DNA of 64,000 bases from Actinomadura oligospora ATCC 43269 (GCF_000518265.1 NZ_KI912410.1:476774-540773), one strand, 5' to 3'. Counted from the stretch's first letter, positions 43,091-52,490 are shown. Program-made: numbers and translations. Notes: generated by a model not told the origin, from the letters alone.

Positions 43091-43981
43091 TCAGCGGGTG
43101 TTCCGCTCCTTCAGGATCGACTGGAGGTCGGCGGCGTCCGACAGGGTCGGGCAGGCGTACTTCGCCTGGTGGCCCCACGAGTAGGCGATCTCGAGCGGCG
43201 GGTCCGGGACGAGCCGGTCCCAGCGCGCGAGGAGGGCCCGGAACTGCCCGCCGGTCGGCATCCAGTACTTCTTGTCGCCGTTCGAGCAGCCCTGCCCGAA
43301 GGTCTGCAGGACGGGCGCGACCGAGGCGCGCGGGATCCCGGCGCGGTCGGCGAGCCGCACCATGCGGTCGATCGCGCCGAGGTCGCAGTCGGCGCGCGGG
43401 CTGGTTCCGCCCTGGCACGGGTACGGGTCGAGGCCGACGACGTCCACGTTCAGCTTGGCGGGCGTCGCGTCGCCCATCGGCCAGTCGGTGAGCGACACGA
43501 ACGCGATCTGGCCGGGCGCCTGCGCCTTGATCAGGTCGGCGCGGCGGCGGATCTCGCCGAGCACCTTCGGGCACGCGCCCGGGTTCGGCTCGTCCGACAG
43601 GTACCAGCCGTAGACGCGCGGGTCGTGCCCGTACCTGCGGACGGCCGCGGCGAACGCGTCGAAGGACAGGGAGAAGTCGTCGCAGGTGAAGTTGCCGACC
43701 CAGAGCATCGCCCGCATCCCGCCCGGGATCCGCGCGAGCGCGGCGTCGTCCGGCTGCGCGTCCACGAGGTCGAAGCCGAGCTCCTTCAGCCGCGGGTAGT
43801 CGGCGGGCGTGGTGTTCAGCGCGATCCGGCGGGTGGGGACGGCCCGCGCCGCAGGGGTCCCGGGCGTCGCGCTCGGCCCCCGGTACGGGTGGTAGCCGCC
43901 GGACGTGCGCCACTGCACGGCGAGGACGACCCCGGCGACCAGCGCGACCGCCGCGATGACGATCAGGATCCTGAACCTCAC
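43091..43981 (-). CDS. Membrane-anchored glycosidase-like protein of the polysaccharide operon
   Basis: 296 residues from the GTG at 43981 (GAGG 5 bp ahead). One N-terminal anchor helix (FRILIVIAAVALVAGVVLAVQW), a short linker, then a TIM-barrel-like domain: RIALNTTPADYPRLKELGFDLVDAQ, MRAMLWVGNF, RVYGWYLSDEPNPGACPKVLGEI, IAFVSLTDWP, VDVVGLDPYPC. The Glu in SDEPN at a strand end is a candidate catalytic acid. Last gene of the operon, 7 bp after the sugar transferase. It may trim or process the exported polymer. Confidence 0.75.
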   Translation of the reverse strand: MRFRILIVIAAVALVAGVVLAVQWRTSGGYHPYRGPSATPGTPAARAVPTRRIALNTTPADYPRLKELGFDLVDAQPDDAALARIPGGMRAMLWVGNFTCDDFSLSFDAFAAAVRRYGHDPRVYGWYLSDEPNPGACPKVLGEIRRRADLIKAQAPGQIAFVSLTDWPMGDATPAKLNVDVVGLDPYPCQGGTSPRADCDLGAIDRMVRLADRAGIPRASVAPVLQTFGQGCSNGDKKYWMPTGGQFRALLARWDRLVPDPPLEIAYSWGHQAKYACPTLSDAADLQSILKERNTR

Positions 43982-43988
43982 GGTCGCC

Positions 43989-44735
43989 TCACGCCACGTC
44001 CGGGGCGTGGTCGCCGGCGTTCTCCGGATCCTTCTCCGGTTCCTTCTCGACCGGCCTGACCGCGCCGTCCGGGCCGACGGCCAGCGGCGGGACGGTGAAG
44101 CCGAGGATGTGCCGGACGGTGTCCCACAGCGCGCGCACCGTCGCCCGCATGGACGGTTCGCGCAGGTAGACCGCGTCCACCGCGACCCGCGCCGGGACGA
44201 TCCGCTCGATGTAGTTGACCAGGTCGACGGTCTCGCCCGGCCCGAGGACGTCGAAGTCGCGGAACCGGACCTCCGACACCCCGGTGAGCCCCGGCCGGTG
44301 GTCGAAGACCCAGCGGGTGTCCGGGCCATAGTGGACGGCGAGGTCGTAGGTCTCCGGACGGGGCCCGACCAGCGTCATGTCCCCGCGCAGGACGTTCCAC
44401 AGCTGCGGCAGCTCGTCCAGGGACCACTCGCGCAGCAGCCGTCCGACGCGGGTGAGCCGCGGGTCGGCGTTCGCGGTGACGGTGAGGCCGCCGACGCCCG
44501 TCCGCATCGTCCGGAACTTCAGCATCGTGAAGGGGTGGCCGCCCTGCCCGACGCGGGTCTGCCGGAACAGGCCGGGGCCCGAGCTGGACGTCCGCACCAC
44601 GCACCAGATCAGCAGGAGCGGCGCCGACAGCAGGATCAGGCCGATCAGCGCGCCGAACACGTCCAGCGCCCGGCGCGCGCCGGAGGGCGGAACGCCGTCG
44701 GACGGGTCGACGGGGGACACCTGGAGTTCGGTCAT
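43989..44735 (-). CDS. Sugar transferase (polyprenyl-phosphate phosphoglycosyl transferase)
   Basis: 248 residues. One membrane helix (RALDVFGALIGLILLSAPLLLIWCVV) followed by the PF02397-type catalytic domain: GPGLFRQTRVGQGGHPFTMLKFRTM, PRLTRVGRLLREWSLDELPQLWNVLRGDMTLVGPRPE, HRPGLTGVSEVRFRDF. It starts repeat-unit assembly by moving a sugar phosphate to the lipid carrier on the inner face of the membrane. Its ATG overlaps the flippase stop by 4 bp. The C-terminal tail is acidic (EKEPEKDPENAGDHAPDVA). Confidence 0.93.
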   Translation of the reverse strand: MTELQVSPVDPSDGVPPSGARRALDVFGALIGLILLSAPLLLIWCVVRTSSSGPGLFRQTRVGQGGHPFTMLKFRTMRTGVGGLTVTANADPRLTRVGRLLREWSLDELPQLWNVLRGDMTLVGPRPETYDLAVHYGPDTRWVFDHRPGLTGVSEVRFRDFDVLGPGETVDLVNYIERIVPARVAVDAVYLREPSMRATVRALWDTVRHILGFTVPPLAVGPDGAVRPVEKEPEKDPENAGDHAPDVA

Positions 44736-46033
44736 GACGGAGCCGCCTCCGCTTCGAGGGTGGTCCGGCCGCGCAGGCGGGCGAACCAGAACAGCAGGAC
44801 GAGAGTGGTCGTGGTGTAGGAGAGGGCGGACGCGACCGCCGCGCCCGTCGCGCCGAAGCGGGGGATGAGCAGCAGGTCCAGGGCGACGGTGACGGCGAGC
44901 CCGGCGGCCTGCGCGACCGAGGTGAGCCCGGGCCGTCCGACGCCGTAGAGGTACGCCTGGAGCAGCCCGGACACGCCGAACGTGACGAGCCCGCAGAGCA
45001 GCAGGTAGGTCGGATTGCGCGCGCCGTCGAACGACGACCCGAACACCCATGGCAGGACGGTCCCGGTGAGCAGCGCGAGCGGCACGATGGCCACCGCGGA
45101 CACGGCGAGCGCGGGCAGGATCAGCTTCCGCGTCCGCTCGGCCGCGACGTCCCGCGCCTCCTTCGCGAAGTCGGGGTACAGGACGTAGTTCATCGCCAGC
45201 CCCGGCAACTGCACGAGCTCGGCGAACTTCGACGCGACCGTGTAGACCCCGAGGACGGACGGTCCGGCCATCGCGCCGAGGAAGGCGACGTCCAGCCTCA
45301 GGTTCAGCAGGTCGACGAGCTGCCCGAGCTGGCCGCGCATCCCGAACCCGGCGATCTCGCGTCCGAGGCCGAAGGAAGGGCGTCCCCAGCCGGAGAAGAA
45401 GCCGCGCCGGGCGAGGCGGCGCGCGATCCACGCGGCGGCGGCGACGTCGGCGAGGACGAGCGCGGTGATCAGCGCGCCCGGCCCGTACCAGAGGCCGAGC
45501 ATGCCGACGTAGAACGGCAGGAACACGAACTCCTCGACGGTGATCGCCAGGCTCGCGCCGCGCAGGTCGCCGGTGCCCTGGAGCAGGCCCTTCCCGACCG
45601 ACACGAACCCCTGCGTGAAGGACGGCACGGCCGCGGCCAGCGCGATCCAGAACCCGAACGACCGGAAGAAGAGGTGGAAGATCCCGGGGGACAGGACGAG
45701 CCAGGCGAGCCCGCCGACGACCGCGCCGCCGACCGTCAGCCACGCGACCGTCGGCCGCACCCGCCGCTGGTCGTACCGCTCTCCGGCCAGGTAGTAGGGC
45801 GCGGCGCCCATCAGGCCCGCGTTCGAGAGCTGGCAGACCATGCCGGGCAGGATCCGGACGAGCGTGAGCGCGCCGACGAGCTTCGGCCCGCCGATCCGCG
45901 CGACCAGGATCGTCGCGATCCCGAGCGAGGCGAGCGCGCCGAGGCGTCCGGCCATGTTGCCCGCGACCAGGCCGACCAGGCCCCCGCGCAGCCGTCCGCG
46001 CAGGCCGGCGGCGCGTTCCTCCAGGAGCGTCAT
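44732..46033 (-). CDS. Polysaccharide flippase (Wzx/MurJ-like, MOP superfamily)
   Basis: 433 residues with about 12-14 membrane helices and a basic N terminus (MTLLEERAAGLRGRLRGGLVGLVAGNMAGRLGALASLG). It would flip the lipid-linked repeat unit to the outer face for polymerisation. GGAGGAG ribosome site; the ATG overlaps the polymerase stop by 4 bp and the sugar transferase overlaps its own end by 4 bp. Substrate specificity cannot be inferred. Confidence 0.92.
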   Translation of the reverse strand: MTLLEERAAGLRGRLRGGLVGLVAGNMAGRLGALASLGIATILVARIGGPKLVGALTLVRILPGMVCQLSNAGLMGAAPYYLAGERYDQRRVRPTVAWLTVGGAVVGGLAWLVLSPGIFHLFFRSFGFWIALAAAVPSFTQGFVSVGKGLLQGTGDLRGASLAITVEEFVFLPFYVGMLGLWYGPGALITALVLADVAAAAWIARRLARRGFFSGWGRPSFGLGREIAGFGMRGQLGQLVDLLNLRLDVAFLGAMAGPSVLGVYTVASKFAELVQLPGLAMNYVLYPDFAKEARDVAAERTRKLILPALAVSAVAIVPLALLTGTVLPWVFGSSFDGARNPTYLLLCGLVTFGVSGLLQAYLYGVGRPGLTSVAQAAGLAVTVALDLLLIPRFGATGAAVASALSYTTTTLVLLFWFARLRGRTTLEAEAAPS

Positions 46034-47334
46034 GCGTTCTCCTCCCGCCGTCGTCCGTAGAGGTCCACGGCCGCGATGAGGCCGAAGAACGCCCAGCCGT
46101 GCCGGTAGTGCAGGGTCTGGTAGAAGAGCGCGGACACGAGGAAGACCACGACCAGCGCCCCGAACAGCTCGGGATGCGGGACGAGGTCGGAGTACTCGCG
46201 GTTGAGCGCCCCGCGCCGCGCGATCCGGACGCAGCGCAGCAGCAGGACGAACACCAGCGCGATCACCGCGACGCCACCGAGGAAGCCGCGTTCCAGCACG
46301 GCCGCGATGTAGTCGTTGTGGGCCTCGCGGACGTAGGAGTACTGCCCGTCGTAGCTGTGCCGGCGCACCTCGTTCGGCCCGATCCCGAAGGGGTGCTTCT
46401 GCTCGCCGAGCATGGTCAGGGTCGTGTTGAGGACGGTCCCGCGCGACTCGGTGCTCTCGCCGGTCGTCCGCCCGATCGAGTCGCGGAGGATCGGCGCGGT
46501 GTTCCCGACGCGTTCGACCAGGGTGGCGGTGTCGATCTGGGTGATGACGAGGACCGCCCCGCCGCCGAGGACGGCCGCGAGCGCGCCCGCGGCGACCGCG
46601 TGGTGCGCCTTGCCGTCCCTGACCAGCCCCCAGAGGTAGCCGACGACGAGCGCGACGCCGAGCGCGAGCGCGCCGCCGTTCGAGCCGGTCAGGAACTCGG
46701 CGGTGAGGAGGATCGCGCAGACCGTCCAGCGCGCGCCCTTCCGGCGCGGCAGCTGGGCGGCGCGCGCGATGAAGAACACGCAGATGAACCAGTTGGACGC
46801 GTAGTTCGCGTCGCCGAAGGTGAACATGGCGCGCGCGCCGTCCACCTGCTTGCCCGACAGCGCCTCGATGCCCGCCGCCATCCCGACGATCTCGGTGACG
46901 GCGTAGAGCGTGCCGATGTAGACGTAGGCGCGCAGGGCGATCCGCGTCATGCCCGCGTCCTGGCAGAGCGTGGCGACGCACACCGCCCACAGCAGGACGA
47001 ACACGTCCTTGACCAGTGGCAACGCGCCCGCGCCGTCGTTCACCAGCGACGCGAGGGACCCCGCGAGGACGGCCAGCAGCGTCGGCAGGAGGAACGGCCA
47101 CGGAACCGGCCTGCCCTGCGAGGTCGCCCAGAGCAGCGTGGTCCCGGTCAGCAGGACGAGCAGGACGTCGGGGATCGCGGTGTTGCCCGGCCCCGGACCC
47201 ATGCCGAACGGCATCAGCATCGGCAGCGACGCGATCGACAGCACCAGCACGATCGCGGTCAGCCGCCGGTGCCGCTTCGCCGGAGTGGACGGGGCCACCT
47301 CCGGCGCGACGACGTTCGGCGAGGTCAGGAGCAT
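46030..47334 (-). CDS. O-antigen ligase/polymerase-like membrane protein (Wzy-like)
   Basis: 434 residues with 10-12 membrane helices. Near residue 330 is a large outer loop with the Wzy_C-type signature (HPFGIGPNEVRRHSYDGQYSYVREAHNDYIAAVLERGFLGGVAV). It should polymerise the flipped repeat units outside the membrane. It lies 4 bp after the GT4 gene and overlaps the flippase start, in the middle of the operon. Confidence 0.9.
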   Translation of the reverse strand: MLLTSPNVVAPEVAPSTPAKRHRRLTAIVLVLSIASLPMLMPFGMGPGPGNTAIPDVLLVLLTGTTLLWATSQGRPVPWPFLLPTLLAVLAGSLASLVNDGAGALPLVKDVFVLLWAVCVATLCQDAGMTRIALRAYVYIGTLYAVTEIVGMAAGIEALSGKQVDGARAMFTFGDANYASNWFICVFFIARAAQLPRRKGARWTVCAILLTAEFLTGSNGGALALGVALVVGYLWGLVRDGKAHHAVAAGALAAVLGGGAVLVITQIDTATLVERVGNTAPILRDSIGRTTGESTESRGTVLNTTLTMLGEQKHPFGIGPNEVRRHSYDGQYSYVREAHNDYIAAVLERGFLGGVAVIALVFVLLLRCVRIARRGALNREYSDLVPHPELFGALVVVFLVSALFYQTLHYRHGWAFFGLIAAVDLYGRRREENA

Positions 47335-47338
47335 CGCG

Positions 47339-48595
47339 TCACCGCTGGAAGGGACGGGTGGACGTGCCTCGGTAGGTCTCGTCGAGGACGGTGCCGAGGT
47401 GGGCGGGGGTGAACCAGTCGCCGACGCGCCCGCGCGCCCGCTCGGCCATCCGCGCGGCGGCGACCGGCTCGTCGAGCAGCGCGGCGGCGGCGACCGCGAG
47501 GCCGTGCGGATCCTGCGGCGGGACGAGCATCCCGGTCTCGCCCGCGAGCACCAGGTCCTGGTTGGACGGCACGGCCGTCGCGACCAGCGGGATCCCGGCG
47601 GCGATGGCCTCGACCAGCACGCACGGCAGGCCCTCCCAGCGGGACGCCATCGCCATCACGTCGAACGCGGGCAGCAGTTCCGGGACGTCGTCGCGGTGCC
47701 CGAGCCAGCGCATCCGGTCGGTCAGGCCGAGCTTGGTGGTGAGTTTCTCCAGTTCAGAGGTCATCGGACCGCCGCCGACCCAGAGCCCGAACACGTCGTC
47801 GGGCAGTTCCGCGAGGGCCCGGACGAAGATCTCCGGGCCCTTCTGGAACTGGAGCCGCCCGACCGACCCGACGACCTTCACACCGAGCGGCAGGTCCAGG
47901 CGGCGTCGGGCTCGTGCGCGCGCGCCTGACGACGCCGCCGCCTCGAACGCCGACACGTCCACGGCGGGCCACGACAGGCGCACCCGGTCCGGAGTGGTCA
48001 GGCCGAGGCGCAGGGCGGTCGTCACGGTCTCGGAGCCGATCGCCAGGAACGCGTCGGTGTGCTTGGCCGCCATGCGTTCCAGCCGCACGTACACCGACCG
48101 GCGCAGCCGCGACTGGAACTCGTTGAACGGGAAGCCGTGCCAGGTGTGGACGATGCGCGGCACACCGGCGCGGGCGGCGGCGATCCGCCCGATCACGCCG
48201 CCCTTCGCGCTGTGGGTGTGGACGACGTCGTACCGTCCCTCGGCGAGCACGGCCGTGAGCGTGCGCAGCGCGGCCATGTCGTCGCGCGGCGAGATCTGCG
48301 GGACGAGCGGCCGGACCTGCGTGATCTCCATCCCGGCCTCGTACGCGCGCGGGGTCAGGTCACCGGCCGCGGCGTTCTTCACGGCCTCCTCACCGTGCAG
48401 CACGTCCTGGCCGGATCCGTCCGAGCCGTCCGCGGTGGCGCTGTCCATGCCGACGCCACCGGTGATGACGGCACGTTCGTAACGGTCGGGATCGAGCGCG
48501 AGCGCGCCGTTCAGCGCCACGTTCCCGGCGCCGCCGTTGAACCGCGTGATCACGGTGGCGACGCGCAGCTTGCGGTCCGGATCCAGGGCTTCCAA
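47339..48595 (-). CDS. Glycosyltransferase family 4
   Basis: 418 residues with the GT-B fold. N-terminal VATVITRFNGGAGNVALNGALAL; acceptor-side THSAKGGVIGRIAAARAGVPRIVHTWHGFPFNEFQ; donor-side VGSVGRLQFQKGPEIFVRALAEL and SRWEGLPCVLVEAIAAGIPLVAT (the E-x7-E pattern). It adds a sugar to the lipid-linked repeat unit from a nucleotide sugar. The start is probably TTG 48595: GAGGGG lies 6 bp ahead and no in-frame ATG/GTG fits. The upstream gene ends 11 bp before. Confidence 0.9.
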   Translation of the reverse strand: MEALDPDRKLRVATVITRFNGGAGNVALNGALALDPDRYERAVITGGVGMDSATADGSDGSGQDVLHGEEAVKNAAAGDLTPRAYEAGMEITQVRPLVPQISPRDDMAALRTLTAVLAEGRYDVVHTHSAKGGVIGRIAAARAGVPRIVHTWHGFPFNEFQSRLRRSVYVRLERMAAKHTDAFLAIGSETVTTALRLGLTTPDRVRLSWPAVDVSAFEAAASSGARARARRRLDLPLGVKVVGSVGRLQFQKGPEIFVRALAELPDDVFGLWVGGGPMTSELEKLTTKLGLTDRMRWLGHRDDVPELLPAFDVMAMASRWEGLPCVLVEAIAAGIPLVATAVPSNQDLVLAGETGMLVPPQDPHGLAVAAAALLDEPVAAARMAERARGRVGDWFTPAHLGTVLDETYRGTSTRPFQR

Positions 48596-48606
48596 GGCGC
48601 ACCCCT

Positions 48607-49857
48607 CTACAGGCCGGGGGGATCGGTCGGCGATCCCGCGTCTCGCGGCGGCGCGGCGGCGGACGGCTCGGGCCGCCACGCCGGGTGGTACTCGGGGAGC
48701 AGCCGTCGCAGGATCCGCCGCACCTGCGTCGCGTCGTCGGCGCCCGCCGCCGCGCCCAGCTCGTCCAGCAGGGCGGGCAGCCCCGCCGCGGGCGGCGGAG
48801 CGGGCCGGGTCGCCCAGATCTTCGGGTGCGCGGTCCGCAGCCGCGCCTCGCAGTCCGCGAACGGCTTCTCGGCGAGCTTCTCGCCGGGGCCGAGCCCGCA
48901 GAACCGGATCGTCACCTCGGGCAGCCGCAGCTGCTCGGCGTACCGGTGCACCAGCTCGACCACCGGCACCGGACGGCCCATGTCCAGCACGAACGTCTCG
49001 GCCTCCTCGGCGAGCGCGGCGGCCTCCAGGAGCAGCCCGGCGGCCTCCTCGGCGGTCATGAAGTGCCGCGCCACCTCGGGATGGGTGATCGTCACGGTCT
49101 CCCCGGCGGCGATCCGGTCGGCGAGCAGCCCGAGCAGCCGCCCGCGCGGGCCGATCACGTTGCCGATGCGGACGGCCGCGAACCGGGTCGGCCCGCCCGC
49201 CGCCGCCTGCAGCAGGAACTCGCCGAGCCGCATCGTCGCGCCGAACACCGAGGTCGGGTCGGCGGCCTTGTCGGACGACACGAACACCAGATGCCGCGCG
49301 CCGTGCCGGACCGCGCCGTCCACGACGTGCCGCAGGCCGAGCACGTTGTCGGCGACGCCCCGGCACGGGTCCCGCTCGACCCGGCCGAGGTCGTGCCGTC
49401 CGGCCGCGTGGAAGACCAGCTCGGGGCGGGCGGCGGCGAGGACGGCCGCGACGACCGGGCCGTCCCGGACGTCGGCGGGCGCGGTGCCCACCCGGGCCTC
49501 GGGCAGGCGCGCGGTCATCTCGTGCCGCAGCCGGGCCAGCCCGGCCGCGTCGATGTCGACCAGCGTCAGCTCGGCCGGATCGAGCTGCTTCAGCCCGTGG
49601 CAGAGCGCCGACCCGACCGTCCCGCACGCGCCCGTCACCAGCACCCGGCGGCCCCGGACGAGCCGCCTCGCGCGCGGCCCGGTCACCGCCACCTCGTCGC
49701 GGCCGAGCAGCATCGCCAGCGGCGTCCGCTCGCCGCCCGCCTGCGACGACGCCCCGCCGGTCTGCGACGGCGCCTGTCCGCCGGGCCGTGTCGGCACGGC
49801 CGGAGGCGCGGCCTTCGGCCGCGTCTTCGGCGAGCGTCGTCCCGGGAACCACCTCAT
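48607..49857 (-). CDS. CapD/FlaA1-like nucleotide-sugar dehydratase/epimerase with altered active site
   Basis: 416 residues, soluble form without the membrane helices of full-length CapD. A disordered N terminus, then Rossmann VLVTGACGTVGSALCHGL, VDIDAAGLARLRHEM, FHAAGRHDLGRVE and VFVSSDKAADPTSVFGATMRLGEF. In FlaA1/PseB-type enzymes the last motif reads YGATK or MGASK; here it is FGATM, so both the catalytic Tyr/Met and the Lys are changed, while the DK pair stays. It was expected to make a 4-keto-6-deoxy sugar for the next-door aminotransferase, but may be inactive or do another reaction. Confidence 0.85.
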   Translation of the reverse strand: MRWFPGRRSPKTRPKAAPPAVPTRPGGQAPSQTGGASSQAGGERTPLAMLLGRDEVAVTGPRARRLVRGRRVLVTGACGTVGSALCHGLKQLDPAELTLVDIDAAGLARLRHEMTARLPEARVGTAPADVRDGPVVAAVLAAARPELVFHAAGRHDLGRVERDPCRGVADNVLGLRHVVDGAVRHGARHLVFVSSDKAADPTSVFGATMRLGEFLLQAAAGGPTRFAAVRIGNVIGPRGRLLGLLADRIAAGETVTITHPEVARHFMTAEEAAGLLLEAAALAEEAETFVLDMGRPVPVVELVHRYAEQLRLPEVTIRFCGLGPGEKLAEKPFADCEARLRTAHPKIWATRPAPPPAAGLPALLDELGAAAGADDATQVRRILRRLLPEYHPAWRPEPSAAAPPRDAGSPTDPPGL

Positions 49858-49859
49858 GG

Positions 49860-51026
49860 CTAGCCGGCCAGCGCGGTTCGGCGGCGCAGCGCGCCGGTGA
49901 GGACGGACACGACCCGGTCCTGCCGGGCCTCGGACAGGCCGGGGAAGAGCGGGAGCGAGAGCAGCTCCTCGGCGATCCGGTCGGTCACCGGCACCGCGCC
50001 GCACTCGTCCGGGCCGAGCAGGCCGCGGTACTCGGTCATATGGCTGATCGGGATGAAGTGCACCGACGTCCCGACGCCCGCCTCGGTCAGCTCCGCGATC
50101 AGCGCGTCCCGGTCCGGGACGCGGACCTGGTAGAGGTGCCACGCGTGCGTGACGCCGTCCAGTCTCCGCTGCGGCAGGACGATCCCGGGCAGCCCGCCGA
50201 GCGCCTCGTCGTAGCGGCGGACGATCTCCGCGCGCTCGTCCTGCCAGCCCGGCAGCGCGGCGAGCTGCGCGCGCCCGATCGTCGCCTGGATGTCGGTCAT
50301 GTTCGCCTTCAGTCCGACGTTCCGGACGTCGTACCGCCAGCTTCCGCCGGGCAGGTACCGCTTCCAGGAGTCCTTGCTCATGCCGTGCAGCCGCGTCGAC
50401 CGGACCCGGTCCGCGAGGCCGGGGTCGTTGGTCGCGACCGCGCCACCCTCGCCGATCGGCATGTTCTTGGTGGCGTAGAAGCTGAAGCACGCCGCGTGCG
50501 ACTCCGCGCCGACCTTCACGCCGTCGCGGGCCGCTCCCGGGCCGTGCGCCGCGTCCTCGACGACCCGGGAGCGGTCGAGACCGGCGGCCCGCGCGAGGGC
50601 CGGGACGTCCACCGGGTAGCCCGCCTGGTTCTGCGTGACCATCGCGAGCGGGTTCGTCCGCGCCGCGGCCTTGGCGACGGTCTCCTCGGACGGGACGAGT
50701 GTGTCCTCGTCCACGTCCACCAGCACCGGACGCAGCCCCGCGTGCAGGATCGCGTTCACCGCGCCGCAGAACGTCAGGCTCGGCGTCAGCACCGGCGAGC
50801 CCGGCGGCAGGTCGAGCGCCCGCAGGCACAGCTCCAGCGCGGCCGTGCACGAGGCGACCGCGACCACGGCGTCCGCGCCCAGGTAGGCGGCGAGGTCCCG
50901 CTCGAACTCGGCGACCTGCGGGCCCGTGGTCACCCAGCCGGACGTCAGCGTCTCGGTCACCCGCTCGGCGACGCCGGCGGCGAAGGACGGCACGGCGAAC
51001 GGCACCTTGTCGTGATCCTGGCTCAT
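49860..51026 (-). CDS. DegT/DnrJ/EryC1/StrS aminotransferase
   Basis: 388 residues of the sugar aminotransferase family. PLP-binding Lys187 in FSFYATKNMPIGEGG, Asp158 in VVEDAAHGPG contacting the pyridine ring, and the GDAVVAVASCTAALELCLRAL-type phosphate loop near residue 58. It transfers an amino group from glutamate to a keto sugar nucleotide, giving an amino-deoxy sugar for the polymer. It lies 2 bp from the dehydratase-like gene and 4 bp from the chain-length gene. Confidence 0.93.
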   Translation of the reverse strand: MSQDHDKVPFAVPSFAAGVAERVTETLTSGWVTTGPQVAEFERDLAAYLGADAVVAVASCTAALELCLRALDLPPGSPVLTPSLTFCGAVNAILHAGLRPVLVDVDEDTLVPSEETVAKAAARTNPLAMVTQNQAGYPVDVPALARAAGLDRSRVVEDAAHGPGAARDGVKVGAESHAACFSFYATKNMPIGEGGAVATNDPGLADRVRSTRLHGMSKDSWKRYLPGGSWRYDVRNVGLKANMTDIQATIGRAQLAALPGWQDERAEIVRRYDEALGGLPGIVLPQRRLDGVTHAWHLYQVRVPDRDALIAELTEAGVGTSVHFIPISHMTEYRGLLGPDECGAVPVTDRIAEELLSLPLFPGLSEARQDRVVSVLTGALRRRTALAG

Positions 51027-51030
51027 CCCG

Positions 51031-52416
51031 CTACCCCTTGATCTTCCGGCTGGTCGCGACGACCCCGAGCAGCGGCCAGCCGGACGCGGCGACCAGGTCG
51101 CGCACCGACTCCAGGCCCGCGACCGGCGTCACCGGCCCGGCCACCGCGACCACCCCGAACCGCATGTCCGCGCCGGGATCGACGTCCTCGAACGCGTGCA
51201 CCAGCGTGAGCGGGCGCAGCTCCACCGGCCGGGTGGCCTCGGCCGGTGAGGCGATCTCCCCGGACTCCCGGGTCAGCACGGTCCGCCCGGCCGCCCGGAC
51301 GACCGACGTCGACGGCGGCTCGTCCGGCGACGGCATGACCGCGCCGTGCGGCTCGCCGCCCTCGCCCTCGCCGTCCCGCTCGGACATGCGGCTCTTACCG
51401 TTCAACCGGCCCTTGTCGGCGTCCGCGGCGTCGGACGCGGGCGGCGCGGGCGTTCCGGGCGACGGCACGACGCGCGTCCCGTCGCCGTAGACGGCCTCGG
51501 CGATCTGCGAGACCACCTCGGCGGGCAGCGGGCCACCCGCCGCCGACACCACCGTGACCTGCCCGACCCCGGCCTTCCGCGCGGCCAGCCGGACCCGCTG
51601 CCCGAGCGCCGCCGTCTCCGCCGGGGACCGGCCGAGCCACCCGAGGAGCGGGACGTCCAGCCGCCTCGCGACCCGGCGCTGACCGGGCACGGTCGGCCGG
51701 ACCATCTCGGCGACGACCGCCAGGAGGATGCCGAGGACGAGCCCGCCGAGCCCGCCGACCACGGTCATCATGATCTTCGGGTCGGTCTTCGGCGCGGCGA
51801 TCGCGGGCTGCGCGATCGAGGCGTTCCCCGCGGTCACCAGCTGCCCGCGCAGGTCGCTGCGGCTGGTCCGCAGGTCGGTGAGCTGGGTCAGGATCCGGTC
51901 GGTGGCGGGACCCGGCGAGGCGTCCGCCTGCTGCTTCTCCAGCGTGGTGATCTGCTGCTCGACCCGGGTGAGCTGGTTCTGGATCGCGCTCTGGTTGGAG
52001 GTGTTGATGTCGTCCACGGTCGCGGACGAGATCGCCTGCGCCAGCTTCAGCGCGACGGCGCCGTCCTGGTCCTTGACGGTCAGCTCGACCACCGTGGACG
52101 TCCCGAGCCCCTTGACCGTGATCTGCTTGGCGACCTGGTCCGGGTTCCGCGCGAGCCGGTTGTCCTTGATCACCTTCGCGAGCAGGTCGTGCCCGGTGGC
52201 GAACGCCTTGGCGGTGCTGACCGCCGCGCTCACCCCGTTGTCCCCGGCGGCCCCGGCGGCGGCTCCGCCCGGCACGACGATCCGGGACTGCGCGGCGGCG
52301 GGCGGCGTCCGGCCGTCCATCACCATGAACACCGCGAGCAGCGGCACCACCGTCATGACCAGCAGAAGCGCCCAGTAGGTGCGGATCACCCGGGCGGCGA
52401 CCTCGTCGATCTCCAC
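51031..52416 (-). CDS. Wzz/chain-length determinant protein with degenerate kinase-like tail
   Basis: 461 residues from the GTG at 52416 (GAGGGGG 8 bp ahead). Membrane helix 1 (TYWALLLVMTVVPLLAVFMVM), an outer domain with coiled coil (NQLTRVEQQITTLEKQQ), helix 2 (MMTVVGGLGGLVLGILLAVVAEM), then a cytoplasmic tail that follows the order of a BY-kinase (RRLDVPLLGWLGR, VGQVTVVSAAGGPLPAEVVSQIAEAV). The Walker A GEGKST is missing (AAGGPLP) and no Tyr cluster ends it. It would set chain length in the Wzy pathway without phosphotransfer. First gene of the main operon. Confidence 0.88.
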   Translation of the reverse strand: MEIDEVAARVIRTYWALLLVMTVVPLLAVFMVMDGRTPPAAAQSRIVVPGGAAAGAAGDNGVSAAVSTAKAFATGHDLLAKVIKDNRLARNPDQVAKQITVKGLGTSTVVELTVKDQDGAVALKLAQAISSATVDDINTSNQSAIQNQLTRVEQQITTLEKQQADASPGPATDRILTQLTDLRTSRSDLRGQLVTAGNASIAQPAIAAPKTDPKIMMTVVGGLGGLVLGILLAVVAEMVRPTVPGQRRVARRLDVPLLGWLGRSPAETAALGQRVRLAARKAGVGQVTVVSAAGGPLPAEVVSQIAEAVYGDGTRVVPSPGTPAPPASDAADADKGRLNGKSRMSERDGEGEGGEPHGAVMPSPDEPPSTSVVRAAGRTVLTRESGEIASPAEATRPVELRPLTLVHAFEDVDPGADMRFGVVAVAGPVTPVAGLESVRDLVAASGWPLLGVVATSRKIKG

Positions 52417-52490
52417 GGCAACGGCCCCCTCGGCTGGTGCTGACACCGCGAGCGTAGGAAGGCCGCATAGAGATCGAATCGCCCTAAAAG

